NCBI GenBank assembly: GCA_030432295.1
Contig: JAUIHI010000016.1
Location: forward strand, 1-64,000
Direction of reading: 5' to 3'
DNA from: Anaerolineae bacterium
GTDB taxonomy: Bacteria; Chloroflexota; Anaerolineae; Caldilineales; Caldilineaceae
Length of the DNA: 64,000 bases
Made by a program: the position numbers and the translations under genes. Under the pieces are notes generated by a model. The model saw nothing but the letters and a program-made list of their open reading frames with translations, was not told where the DNA came from and ran no database searches. Below, one piece after another: positions 25,844 through 34,973 of the stretch (its first letter is position 1; every line of letters starts with the position of its first letter).

Positions 25844-28498
25844 TCAATCGGCTGGCGCGATCGCGGTGATGGTAGTGCCCATACCGGCAGCACTGTGGAC
25901 CTGGAATTCACCGCCAATGCGCTCCACCCGCTCCCGCATAGAGGTCAGTCCCAGATGGCCGGGGAATTGACCAGATGTGTCAAAGCCCTGGCCGTTGTCC
26001 TGGATGGTGAGGGTGAGGCGGCCATCTGCCACGCCCAGCCCCACGGACACTTGGGAAGCGCCCGCGTGTTTCACAATATTATGCAGCGCTTCTTGCGAGA
26101 CCCGGTAGAACATCTCTTTGACGGGCAGGGGCACATTCGGTTCTGTGCCCAGATCGGTCTGCACTGTCAGGCGGTGGCGGGCGCGCAGGGCGGCGGTCTG
26201 CTTCTCCAGCGCGACGACCAGCCCTTCGCTTTCCAGGGATTCCGGGCGCAGTTCAAAGATCAGCGCGCGCATCTCCGACAGACCCGCCTCTGCCAACTGC
26301 AAAATGTAGGCAACCGGTTCGTCCAGCCGAGCCTGGGTCTCTTGGGGCATAGTGGAGATAATTTTGCTTGCTGTGCGCGTCCCCAGCGCGATACCGTAGA
26401 GCGCCTGGGAGACTGAATCGTGCAGTTCCCGGGCCAGCTTCTGCCGTTCTTCCAGCGCGGCCAGGGATTGGGCCTGCTCGTAGAGACGGGCATTTTCGAT
26501 GGCGATAGCCGCCTGATTGGCAAACGCCAACGCCAGGTCGATGCGCTGGTGGGAGAAGTGGCCGGGCTGGGGATGCTGCAAGGCCAGCATTCCCACAGTT
26601 TGGCCGCGCAGACGCAGGGGAACCGCCAGCCAGGCCCGCAAATAGCTGTTGGCCTGGTACATCTCCTCGGTCACAGCGCTGGGCGACAAAGCCCGATAGG
26701 CGGCAGCAACCGGTGTTTCCTCGTCCAAGTCCTGGATGACAACCGCTTCTCCCCGTTCGAGTTGTGTCCAAATCTGGCCCAAATCTTGCCGGGACGGGCG
26801 AACTGTCAACGCGAGTTCCTCGGCTGCCGGGCCGCGATAGGCCACCTGTTGTAGCAATTCGCCATCGGCAATGGCAATCGAAGCCGCGGCATACTCCACC
26901 ACCTCGCCCAGTTTGCCCAGAATCATTTGCAGTAGTTCCGGCAGGGCCATAATCAGCGTCAGATCGTGGGAAACGTTGAGCAGCGTCACCAGTTCGCGGG
27001 TGCGTTCGGCCACCCTTCCCTCCAACTCGTGGCGATGCTCTACTTCGCTGCGGCGCAAGGCCGTCTCTGCCTGCTGTCGCTCGGCCATTTCACTTTGCAG
27101 TGCTCGATTTTGCTGTTCGAGCGAGGCCCGGCTCTGGCGCAGACCGGAGGTCATACTGTTGAACGAAGCGGCCAACTGTCCGAGTTCATCCCGTGTCGTG
27201 ACCGGAATAGAAACGTCCAGATCACCCGCGGAGACGGCTGCCGTTCCCCGCACCAAATCGGCAATGGGTCGGGTCAGACGGCGATTGGTAAGAACCACCC
27301 CTACCAGCGCGGTCAGGAAGAAGAAGATGACGACTCCCAGAGTCAGACGCAGGATTGCGTTGGCGTTGAGGGCTGTTTCCGCTGCCAGGACGTCGGCAGG
27401 AGCGGTCAGTTCGGCCAGGGGGACGGCAATCCCCAGGCTCCAGCCCAGATCGGGCATGGGCGCGAAAGCCAACAGCACCGCCTCGCCGCCGATGGTCGTC
27501 TGTTCCAGCCCTACGCCGCCCTGCAGCATTGCAGGCAGGATCGTTGCCAGGTCAGAATCAGCCAGAGAAACGCCCAGAATATCGGCCAGGTTTTCTTCGT
27601 CTTCATCCCCGGCCTGATGAAGTAAGTGGGCAATCCCCTGAGTAGCCGCAGCCACGAGTTGACCGTTCCCATCCACAATAAAGGCATAGCTACTCAAAGT
27701 TGGCTGGATGCTCTGCAACTGCTCCACCAACCGCGCCAGGGAGAGGTCAATCGAGACGACGCCCTGATACGCATCCCCAAAATAGACCGGTGTGTTGGCC
27801 GTAATCAGCAGACCCAGCCCGATATTGTCTACATAGGGCGGGTCCCAAACTGTGAGACGCTGGGGGTCTTTGGGCGGCGAAGCGGGAGACTCTTCCAGGA
27901 CATACTGGGCATTTTTCGGTTCAAGCCCCGGCGATCCGGCCAGATTTTCCACCACATTTATCACTGGATAGTAGCGGAAAACCATACTGGCTTCCTGATA
28001 ATAGATGGCAATGGCATCCGGGGCCTGTGGGAGTAGGGATGGGAAGAGATTGTCGAGCGCGGCGGACTGGGCGATCCGCGCCCATTGGGCATCATCCATT
28101 GCCACATAGGAGGGAACGACCAGATCGGTGATGCGGTCGGGGTTGGCGTCGTAGAGCAGGTTGTACGGGGAATAGGTCTGAAACTGGGTTGCGTCCCAGG
28201 CGGTCTGTTCCCCGTTGTGGGCCGCGGCCACCAGATATTCGGCGGCAATGCGGGTCAAACTGGCCGCGCGGGCAAGCTGGTTGTTGCTGATGGCTGCGTC
28301 CAGGACTGCCCGCTGTTGGAGGTCCGCACGTCCCTGCTGGGTAAGGGCGCTGGCGCTGAGCTGGGCAGCATCCCGTTGCAGGCGGGTCAGGCCCAGGCCA
28401 ACAGCCGTCACCACCGTCATCAGAAAGAGCAGCATAAAGAGAGCGACGGCCAACACCAGCTTGCTTGACAGGTGTTCAAAGCGAAACAGGCGACGCAT
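25844..28498 (-). CDS. Membrane sensor histidine kinase (Cache-HAMP-GAF-HisKA_3)
   Basis: An 884-residue NarX/DegS-group kinase. A first TM helix (about 12-33) and a second (about 385-408) bracket a large extracytoplasmic Cache-like sensor. HAMP follows (RRLTRPIADLVRGTAAV), then a coiled coil, a GAF domain (about 510-660), and the HisKA_3 dimerisation helix with the phospho-acceptor in ARELHDSVSQALYGIALG near residue 692. The C-terminal HATPase has N- and G-box motifs (EALHNIVKHAGA, IQDNGQGFD). The response regulator gene starts 27 bp upstream, so the two form a pair. Confidence 0.93.
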   Translation of the reverse strand: MRRLFRFEHLSSKLVLAVALFMLLFLMTVVTAVGLGLTRLQRDAAQLSASALTQQGRADLQQRAVLDAAISNNQLARAASLTRIAAEYLVAAAHNGEQTAWDATQFQTYSPYNLLYDANPDRITDLVVPSYVAMDDAQWARIAQSAALDNLFPSLLPQAPDAIAIYYQEASMVFRYYPVINVVENLAGSPGLEPKNAQYVLEESPASPPKDPQRLTVWDPPYVDNIGLGLLITANTPVYFGDAYQGVVSIDLSLARLVEQLQSIQPTLSSYAFIVDGNGQLVAAATQGIAHLLHQAGDEDEENLADILGVSLADSDLATILPAMLQGGVGLEQTTIGGEAVLLAFAPMPDLGWSLGIAVPLAELTAPADVLAAETALNANAILRLTLGVVIFFFLTALVGVVLTNRRLTRPIADLVRGTAAVSAGDLDVSIPVTTRDELGQLAASFNSMTSGLRQSRASLEQQNRALQSEMAERQQAETALRRSEVEHRHELEGRVAERTRELVTLLNVSHDLTLIMALPELLQMILGKLGEVVEYAAASIAIADGELLQQVAYRGPAAEELALTVRPSRQDLGQIWTQLERGEAVVIQDLDEETPVAAAYRALSPSAVTEEMYQANSYLRAWLAVPLRLRGQTVGMLALQHPQPGHFSHQRIDLALAFANQAAIAIENARLYEQAQSLAALEERQKLARELHDSVSQALYGIALGTRTASKIISTMPQETQARLDEPVAYILQLAEAGLSEMRALIFELRPESLESEGLVVALEKQTAALRARHRLTVQTDLGTEPNVPLPVKEMFYRVSQEALHNIVKHAGASQVSVGLGVADGRLTLTIQDNGQGFDTSGQFPGHLGLTSMRERVERIGGEFQVHSAAGMGTTITAIAPAD

Positions 28499-28525
28499 GG
28501 GCGATCTTCCGTGACTATACCGGGA

Positions 28526-29149
28526 CTAGGCCAGACCGATACGGGCCGCATAGAGCGCGGCCTGGGTGCGGCTGACGACGCCCAATTTGCCCAGGATATT
28601 GCTCACGTGGGTCTTGACCGTCTTTTCACCGATGATCAGTGCCGCGGCGATCTCTTTGTTCGCCATGCCCTGGGCCAGCAGGCGTAGCACCTCTTTCTCC
28701 CGCTCGCTCAACTGCTCTGGGCTGTTGGGGGCGGGAACTTCGCGCAGGAGCCGGGCAGCCGCCTGGGGCGAAAGCTGCACCTGTCCCGCGGCCGCGGCTT
28801 TGATGGCCCGGCACAGTTCGTCGGCTTCCGTATCTTTGAGCAGGTAGCCGGTGGCCCCTGCGCGCATGGCGTTGAAGACCGACGCATCCTCCAGCACACT
28901 GGTCAGCGCGATGATTTCGATGTCGGGCAGGTCCCGGCGCAGGATGCCGATGGCGGTGATACCGTCCATTACCGGCATCATCAGGTCCATCAGAATCACA
29001 TCCGGTTGCAGCTCGTGGGCCTTTTCCAGCGCGTCCGCCCCGTTGACCGCTTCCCCCACAATGGCCAATTCCGGGTCCAGACTCAAAAACATGCGCAATC
29101 CCTGGCGCACGACCGCGTGATCGTCAACCAGCAAAATACGAATGGTCAT
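28526..29149 (-). CDS. NarL/FixJ-family response regulator
   Basis: A two-domain transcriptional regulator (207 residues): receiver domain with acidic pocket D9-D10 and phospho-acceptor D55 ([12 protein letters not shown]), then a LuxR-type HTH ([37 protein letters not shown]). It is the likely partner of the kinase encoded 27 bp downstream. The ATG at 29149 has AGGA seven bases upstream; a TTG two codons earlier is possible. Confidence 0.93.
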   Translation of the reverse strand: MTIRILLVDDHAVVRQGLRMFLSLDPELAIVGEAVNGADALEKAHELQPDVILMDLMMPVMDGITAIGILRRDLPDIEIIALTSVLEDASVFNAMRAGATGYLLKDTEADELCRAIKAAAAGQVQLSPQAAARLLREVPAPNSPEQLSEREKEVLRLLAQGMANKEIAAALIIGEKTVKTHVSNILGKLGVVSRTQAALYAARIGLA

Positions 29150-29336
29150 GGGCAATCCTTTTGCTACAATCAGCCGTGCACGCGACAGAAAGAGTGCCTC
29201 GCACCAGAATCTGCGGTCTACTCTACAGTCTACAAAGACCCGATTTGTCAGGGAGGCTACGCTTAAAATCTTGCCACATCGACGGGTATTTGTATAGTCC
29301 GTCGGGCTGTTTTGTACACAAAAGAATGGGCCTCTG

Positions 29337-29744
29337 TCAGCGGTCTGCTTTCTTCACCTCGCCCACCTGTGAGCGAACCGATTCTGCGCCCAACTGTCTG
29401 ATCAGCACCAGTAGTTCATCGAAGTTGGCCTGTTTGCTGATGAAGGCATCGGCCCCCGCGTGCAGGGCCTGTTCCCGGTTGACTGCGCTGTCGTAGACGG
29501 TAATGATGATAATGGCGCAGTGGGGCGCGGCCTGCCGCAGTCGCTCCATTCCGCTGATCCCGGAGATGTCAGGCAGTTTGATGTCCAGCAGGATGACGTG
29601 GGGCTGGGAATCGGCGGCGACGGCGACGGCGACGGCCAACTCCCCGGCCATACCTACCACCCCAATCTCCGGCTCCAGGGCCAGCCGCATCTGCCAGCCC
29701 CGCCGCACCCGCTCGTCATCATCCACCAATAGAACGCGAATCAT
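29337..29744 (-). CDS. Stand-alone response regulator receiver protein
   Basis: The 135-residue protein is a receiver domain only, with D8-D9-D10 and phospho-acceptor D54 (ILLDIKLPDISG), conserved Thr in IIITVYDS and Lys in FISKQAN. There is no output domain; the last ~15 residues are a charged tail. It may act as a phosphate sink or protein-protein switch in the adjacent kinase system, 187 bp away in the same direction. Confidence 0.88.
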   Translation of the reverse strand: MIRVLLVDDDERVRRGWQMRLALEPEIGVVGMAGELAVAVAVAADSQPHVILLDIKLPDISGISGMERLRQAAPHCAIIIITVYDSAVNREQALHAGADAFISKQANFDELLVLIRQLGAESVRSQVGEVKKADR

Positions 29745-29787
29745 CTTTTTCCTGCTTGTCAGTTGGGCGACTGGTTGGGTCGCTATC

Positions 29788-30459
29788 CTATGCCGGGACT
29801 GTGTAGGCTGACTGCTCCGTCCGTTGCAGAATTGCCACGCTCACCGCGCCAACCCACACCAGCAATAGGGGAAGCGACGCAAACAAAACCGAGAGAAGCG
29901 CAGGACTCTCCAGCAGAAAACTCAGACCGCCGATGAATAGCGCCAAAGAGAGGATTGCACCGAGCCAGCCAAGCCAGCGGGGCAGGGCGTGGGTGCGAAG
30001 GATCAGCGCGGAGGCCGCTCCGCTGAACAGGGCCAGGGCCAACAGTTTGAAGGTATCGGTTGTATTGATCAGCACGAGGATCGTTCGGATCGAGCCATCG
30101 CCCGCGGCCAGCACATCGGGATTGACCAGCACTTCCTGAAGGCCCGCCTGTACAAGCGAGATGCTGGCCGCGGCCACGCCAGCCCCCCACAGGACGCTCG
30201 TGAGTATGGCGTTCTGGCTGTCGTCAAAACTGCGGAAGACATTTGCCAGCGCCCCGGCGAAGATCAGTACGGCCACACCTGCAATCCCGTCGATCAGGTA
30301 GGACCGAATCAGATGGGCAGACCGATGGGCCAGGAAATGGGTGGTCAATTCAGCGGTTGAGGCCGAAGTGCCAGGGCTGCCAGACGCAATCAACAGGCCA
30401 ATTACCCAGACAACCACATAAAGAATCCCCGCGGCCGCAAGCCAATTTCTGCTCTTCAT
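29788..30459 (-). CDS. Six-TM membrane protein (DUF4386-like)
   Basis: A 223-residue polytopic protein with about six hydrophobic helices and conserved short loops (HRSAHLIRSYLIDGIAG, LPRWLGWLGAI). Size and pattern resemble DUF4386-type proteins of unknown function, a tentative match. The start at 30459 has GGAGG five bases upstream; an ATG one codon earlier has less room. It overlaps the stop of the preceding gene, so both are translationally coupled. Confidence 0.7.
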   Translation of the reverse strand: MKSRNWLAAAGILYVVVWVIGLLIASGSPGTSASTAELTTHFLAHRSAHLIRSYLIDGIAGVAVLIFAGALANVFRSFDDSQNAILTSVLWGAGVAAASISLVQAGLQEVLVNPDVLAAGDGSIRTILVLINTTDTFKLLALALFSGAASALILRTHALPRWLGWLGAILSLALFIGGLSFLLESPALLSVLFASLPLLLVWVGAVSVAILQRTEQSAYTVPA

Positions 30460-30797
30460 CATTGCCTCCAAATAACCATCAGAATTTTGTTGATACTGTA
30501 GATCAGCCCGAAACTTAGGGCCAGGAAATGTTGCTGTGTGTTGTATAGGGCTGCCAGGGCCGCCCCAAAGAGAAACAGTTCCAGGAGCAGTAGCCACGGC
30601 TCTGGCAGGCGTCTGTCCGAGGCTGGCGCCAGAAAGATGCCCCACGTCACCGCGGCCACCAGCGGCAGGCCAATGCCCAACCCGACTTTCCCCACCATCT
30701 CCTGACCGGTCTGAAATCCCCAGTATCCCAGCGCCGCCAGGAGGCAGAGTTCCAGCAGGAAGCGGACCAGCAGATTGATGGGTTTGATGACTTCCAT
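30459..30797 (-). CDS. YrdB/DUF2568-family membrane protein
   Basis: A small four-TM protein (112 residues) with the family pattern NLLVRFLLELCLLAALGYWG near the N-terminus and WGIFLAPASDRRLP in the middle. No function is established for the family. It is coupled to the downstream membrane gene through an ATGA-type overlap. A GTG two codons upstream (30803) is an alternative start. Confidence 0.75.
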   Translation of the reverse strand: MEVIKPINLLVRFLLELCLLAALGYWGFQTGQEMVGKVGLGIGLPLVAAVTWGIFLAPASDRRLPEPWLLLLELFLFGAALAALYNTQQHFLALSFGLIYSINKILMVIWRQ

Positions 30798-30836
30798 ACG
30801 CACCGTTCTCCTCTCCTGTTTGGTGGTCCGCCAGTT

Positions 30837-31733
30837 TTAGCGAAGATTGGCCTTCTGAACGAAAGAGTATTGGTCAAGGTCATATTGGAACCGGAAAAAG
30901 GGCGTTGTTGCGGCCTTGTCAGACTGCACCAATTCAGATTTGCCCTTTTCCCCTTCCAAATGAGAATCGCCGTCAGAATGGCTTCCGCCAGCCATCCCCC
31001 GCAGCAGGTAGATGCCGTAGATCAGCAATATCACATCCTGCACCACATTCAGCGGGATGACGGGGAAGACCGTCACGTGCAGAAAGAGGTCGTGGAGCAT
31101 ATGCAGGCCGACCAGAAACCAGATGGTGTTGGTGCGCAGACGCAGGGCCGCAAAGGCGACGCCGAAGCAGAAGGCCCCGACCATTTGGGCCAGCACAATC
31201 GCCGGGTTGCGGAAGAGAAAGTTTGTGCTGTGGAGCAGAGCAAAGAGCAGGGCCGAGAGCAGTACTCCCCGCACCAGACCGACGGGTTGCAGCACCCGCA
31301 ACACCAGCCCACGCATCCAAGCCTCTTCCATAAAGCCGGTAATCAGATAGGCGACGGTGAAATAGAAGGCCGTCCCGGCTGGTAGCCACTGGACCCCGCC
31401 CAGCAGAGGCAGCACAACCGCCACACCCGCGGGCAGCCAAAGCAGCCCCAAACTTCGCCAATCATTCGGTCCATTGAAGCCCACTTCCCGCCACCAGTGC
31501 AGGAGAGTCAGCAGGCCCAAAATGGCGACCGCCACCACACACATCGCAATGAAGGGGGCGTCGGCTTGGGGCAACAGGGCCTGCACAGCCGCGCCGGAGA
31601 GCATCCCCAGCAGCAGGTCGATGGCGAAGAGCGCCACAGCCGACCCAACGGGATGCGTCTGAAATTGGCTGAGAATCGCGGTTGATAGCGGTCGTCTGGG
31701 TTGAGTCTGTGCAACGCTTGCGTGCATATTCAT
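30837..31733 (-). CDS. CPBP-family intramembrane metalloprotease
   Basis: An Abi/CAAX-type glutamic membrane protease homologue (298 residues, about eight TM helices). The three family motifs are present: EEAWMRGLVLRVLQP (EE-x3-R), LFALLHSTNF (H in the second motif) and GLHMLHDLFLH (H in the third). Roles range from prenyl-protein processing to bacteriocin self-immunity; the substrate here is unknown. It is followed by the YrdB-like gene 39 bp downstream. Confidence 0.85.
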   Translation of the reverse strand: MNMHASVAQTQPRRPLSTAILSQFQTHPVGSAVALFAIDLLLGMLSGAAVQALLPQADAPFIAMCVVAVAILGLLTLLHWWREVGFNGPNDWRSLGLLWLPAGVAVVLPLLGGVQWLPAGTAFYFTVAYLITGFMEEAWMRGLVLRVLQPVGLVRGVLLSALLFALLHSTNFLFRNPAIVLAQMVGAFCFGVAFAALRLRTNTIWFLVGLHMLHDLFLHVTVFPVIPLNVVQDVILLIYGIYLLRGMAGGSHSDGDSHLEGEKGKSELVQSDKAATTPFFRFQYDLDQYSFVQKANLR

Positions 31734-31781
31734 ACGGGAACACTCCTTTGCTTTGTGGGACCGGGCGCTTGTTTTTGGCTG

Positions 31782-33320
31782 TTACTTTGCCGTTGAACCG
31801 GCGCTGTTGAGCGTAATTGTGTATACCTGCTGGGCTGGCGTCAGCCCACAGTCGGTGATGATTTTGTCTGCCGGGCAGTTGGCGTCGGTGCTGGGCTGCC
31901 AGCCGACGCTGAGCAGGGCCAGCTTCTGCCCCAGACGCAGACCCGTCGCCGTTCCGGTGGGGCCATCGGCTAGATATGCCGTATCGACCACCCAGCCCCG
32001 TTCCGTCAACACCTCTTGCAGATGCCCCGCCACAGCCAGAAAGCTGTTGAAGTTCTCTCCAGTGCCGGTGGCTGTGACCAGACAGCCGGTTCCGGTCTGG
32101 CCGGTCACAAAATCGCTGAAGTCAGCCGTGCCGACGGTGGCTTCCACGCCCAGGGCGCTGGCGACAGCATCGCGCAGGTCATTGCATTCCTGCTCGGCCA
32201 GAGGCTGATAGGCGGCTGAAATCGGTGTCTCGATCCGGCTGATCTGCCAGACCCCATTTTCCTGTGCCAGATAGAAGGCCAGCCGATAGGGACTGCTGTA
32301 GTCCAAAGTGGCGACGATTACCGCCTCACTACCCGCGCCGCCCCCGTCTGTCTGTCTGAGCGAATAGGCAGGAATCAGATTCTGCACCCCGACGAGCGCC
32401 GCCACCGGTTTGCCCCCGGCCACTTCGGCTTGCAGATCGCTGCTTAGATAGCTCAGGTTCGCCTGCCCCGACGGGTCCGCCTGCAACGCGGCGAGGAAGC
32501 TATCCACAACCGCCATTGCCCCTGCCCGATCAGCGGTGTTTCTCTGCCCAGCATAAAGCGCTGCGGCGAAATCGAGCACCGCCTGCTGTTGATCCGCGTC
32601 GGCCTGCTCTGTCCCCCGGCCACTGAAGCGCAGACTGATGTGCATAGCGTCAGCCGCACCCAGCGGATCGTTCTGGGTGGTATCGAAGGCTTGCAGCGTA
32701 TCCAGCCACGTGTACAACTGGCTCAGTTGGGCGTCGCTCAGCGTAACGACGGGAGCCGTGCCTTTGCAGGAAGTCGCCTCGGCCAGACCGGTGGTGGAAA
32801 TCGCCAGGTCATCACAGAAGCCAGCGATGCCCCCCTCCCGATGCCAGCTCAGGGCCAGATAGTTGGCGGCACTGCTGCGCCCGGCCATCGCCGTTTCGGT
32901 CAGCCAGCGAGCGGTCTCGGCCATCTGGCGCTGCTGGGCCGCCGTGGCCGGGGTTGTGCCTGTGCCCTTCAGATTGAGCGTGCCGATAGGCGTCTCAGTC
33001 GTAGAGGGGGCATAGGTGGTCACAAAGCTGGCGAGCAGAGCAGCCGCGTCCGGCGTGTCGGCGCTGAAGGGATAGGCAGTCTGCTGCCCATCACAGGGGC
33101 CGATCAGCACACCGCTCTCCGGCTGCAGCAGGGCGCTGATGCAGTTGTCGCCCTCCTGCCAGGTGAGAGTCAGCCCGACCGCTGGCGTGTCGTCAGTCGC
33201 GGTCGGTACGACAGTCGGTGCAGCTATCGGCGTAGCTGTGGCCGGGACAGGCGTCCCGGGTACACACGCCCCCAACAGGAGCAAAAACAGGACAAAAATG
33301 AGAATCACTCGGTTTTTCAT
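31782..33320 (-). CDS. Large lipoprotein of unknown function
   Basis: The 512-residue protein begins with a lipoprotein signal (FVLFLLLLGAC, lipid cysteine C19), then a Pro/Thr/Ala-rich tether. I recognise no domain with confidence. The centre has segments such as WLTETAMAGRSSAANYLALS and GVQNLIPAYSLRQTDGGG, and the C-terminal third has a predicted alpha/beta domain with a possible disulfide pair (ANCPADKIITDCG). The C-terminus (TPAQQVYTITLNSAG) is beta-like. It is probably displayed on the outer face of the membrane. Confidence 0.75.
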   Translation of the reverse strand: MKNRVILIFVLFLLLLGACVPGTPVPATATPIAAPTVVPTATDDTPAVGLTLTWQEGDNCISALLQPESGVLIGPCDGQQTAYPFSADTPDAAALLASFVTTYAPSTTETPIGTLNLKGTGTTPATAAQQRQMAETARWLTETAMAGRSSAANYLALSWHREGGIAGFCDDLAISTTGLAEATSCKGTAPVVTLSDAQLSQLYTWLDTLQAFDTTQNDPLGAADAMHISLRFSGRGTEQADADQQQAVLDFAAALYAGQRNTADRAGAMAVVDSFLAALQADPSGQANLSYLSSDLQAEVAGGKPVAALVGVQNLIPAYSLRQTDGGGAGSEAVIVATLDYSSPYRLAFYLAQENGVWQISRIETPISAAYQPLAEQECNDLRDAVASALGVEATVGTADFSDFVTGQTGTGCLVTATGTGENFNSFLAVAGHLQEVLTERGWVVDTAYLADGPTGTATGLRLGQKLALLSVGWQPSTDANCPADKIITDCGLTPAQQVYTITLNSAGSTAK

Positions 33321-33334
33321 TGAAGTTTGCCTAC

Positions 33335-33510
33335 TTTCTTTGTGAAATTTTTAGTAGTCAAGAAGATAGTGGAATTTTCAACGCAATGACGCAAAGGAGC
33401 AGAGACGCAAAGAAATCGCTTTTCTCTCTGTGCCTTTGCCTCTTTGCCCCTTTGCGTTAAGAAATAGCCATTCCACCATCCTGTTGACCAGTACATTTCT
33501 TTGTGAAATT
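33335..33510. mobile_element. 143-bp element copy 2 with 15-bp flanking direct repeats
   Basis: The inverted copy of the 3296-3438 unit occupies 33352-33494. It is bracketed by an exact 15-bp direct repeat, tttctttgtgaaatt, at 33335-33349 and 33496-33510. This looks like a target-site duplication, although 15 bp is long for a transposon. The right repeat ends at the first base of the stop codon of the neighbouring gene. No protein is encoded. Confidence 0.75.
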
Positions 33511-33977
33511 CAGGAAGATATGCGCGCAGAAAGGCTGCGCCTCAAAAGTATGCTTGCGCCGATCCCAATCAGGAAGAAGGGCCAGATGAGCTGCCAACTG
33601 ATATCGAAGAAGAAGGCCCCGGCCAGAATGAGCATAAAAGTGCCCCCAAAGAGCGCTCCGACCGCGGCCTGACGCACGTAGGCTTCGTCGCTGCGGAACA
33701 TCACCCAGGCACTGGAAAGGGCTGTAAGCGCTGGAATCAACAGGAACAGTGCCCACCAGTGATTGGACCATTCCCAGCCGAGGACGTTTCTGGCCAGAAA
33801 GGCCAGACCCACAACGATCAGTGTCATGCCCCCGCTCCAGCCGCCGAGGGGGGAATTGTGGCGCATTTCCTGCCGTTCGGCCCGCCAGGCCGCCTTTTCC
33901 GCACGGCGTTGCGCTCGCCAGTCCGTGGACGGTTCTGTGGCTTGCGATGTGTATAGATCAGACTGTTGTGCCGACAT
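33510..33977 (-). CDS. Membrane protein with four TM segments
   Basis: A 155-residue protein with a charged, Arg/Glu-rich N-terminal cytoplasmic stretch (WRAQRRAEKAAWRAERQE), then four hydrophobic helices (from GMTLIVVGLAFLARNVLGW to WPFFLIGIGASILL). The pattern resembles the LiaF/DUF5668-type or general stress membrane proteins, but no firm family call is possible. The ATG at 33977 has AGGAG eight bases upstream; a longer frame to 34148 lacks homology. Confidence 0.7.
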   Translation of the reverse strand: MSAQQSDLYTSQATEPSTDWRAQRRAEKAAWRAERQEMRHNSPLGGWSGGMTLIVVGLAFLARNVLGWEWSNHWWALFLLIPALTALSSAWVMFRSDEAYVRQAAVGALFGGTFMLILAGAFFFDISWQLIWPFFLIGIGASILLRRSLSARISS

Positions 33978-34185
33978 TTTCTTCTCTCCTGTTGGTTTGA
34001 CGGTTTCTGAGCGGGCCGGTCGCAGAGCCGCTGCCCACACCCAGCAGTATAGAGCGGGTTGGATTCCGGTTGCTCCGTCCAAAGACGGATTGCCACTCCG
34101 CCTTCTGCCCGATTTGAAGGGCGGTGGCCTGGGGTAAAGTAGGGGCACGGGAACTCAAACGCTACCGTCAAAAGGAGCCTGTGGG

Positions 34186-34866
34186 ATGAAACAGAAGCAA
34201 AGTATTCCAGTGAGGAACAGCCGAAACGGTCACACCACCGCCCTCCAACATTCGGTCACAGGGGAAAGGAGCGAGGGGACGCACGAGGACGAGCAGGGGT
34301 TGGAACGAATTGTCTTTTTCAGCGACGCGGTCTTTGCCATTGCCATCACGCTGCTGGCACTGGAAATCCGTCTGCCCTCGCTGCCGGAATCCGCAGGCAA
34401 CGGGGAACTGCTGGCCGCGCTGGCCGGGCTTTGGCCCCGCTATCTCAGCTATATCATCAGCTTCCTGGCCATCGGAATGATGTGGATGGCCCATCACCGG
34501 ACCTTCCGCCATCTGCGCCGTTACGACGAGCGGCTGATGCTGCTCAATATTCTCTTTCTGCTGCTGATCGGCTTTCTGCCCTTTCCCACGGCTGTGATCG
34601 GGGAGTTTGGCAACCGGGTGGGGACTCTCTTTTACGCGGGGGCGATGAGTGGGGCGGGGTTGATGTTTGCGTTGCTCTGGTGGTCGGCCAATAGCCAGGG
34701 GCGGCTGGTGGAACGGCCCTTGCCCAAGGCTGAGTTTCGCCGGGTCTGGCTGCGGGTGCTGTGGACCCCGGCCGTCTTTCTGCTCTCAATGCCTCTGGCT
34801 TTCTGGTCGCCGGACGCGGCCAAATTCAGTTGGCTGCTGATTGTGGGGACAGTCTTCTGGCACTGA
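34186..34866 (+). CDS. TMEM175-family (DUF1211) potassium channel homologue
   Basis: The 226-residue protein has the signature FSDAVFAIAITLLALEIRLP at the first helix, which forms the selectivity pore in bacterial TMEM175 channels, and the MMWMAHHRTFRHL segment after the third helix. About six TM helices are visible. A hydrophilic N-terminal extension of ~40 residues precedes the first helix. It is transcribed divergently from the small membrane protein gene. Confidence 0.8.
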   Translation: MKQKQSIPVRNSRNGHTTALQHSVTGERSEGTHEDEQGLERIVFFSDAVFAIAITLLALEIRLPSLPESAGNGELLAALAGLWPRYLSYIISFLAIGMMWMAHHRTFRHLRRYDERLMLLNILFLLLIGFLPFPTAVIGEFGNRVGTLFYAGAMSGAGLMFALLWWSANSQGRLVERPLPKAEFRRVWLRVLWTPAVFLLSMPLAFWSPDAAKFSWLLIVGTVFWH

Positions 34867-34888
34867 AACGCCGGGGAAGATGGAAAAC

Positions 34889-34934
34889 AAAAAAGGTGGG
34901 TCAGGCGCAACCAATCCGCCCGACCCACCTTTTG
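34889..34934. terminator. Bidirectional intrinsic terminator
   Basis: A GC-rich stem (aaggtgggtcaggcg with its complement ending in cgacccacctt, loop near 34910) is flanked by A- and T-tracts. It separates the converging TMEM175-like and RND pump genes. Confidence 0.85.
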
Positions 34935-34973
34935 TGCTTTTATAGAAAACGCCTTCACCCTATCATCCGCCCG

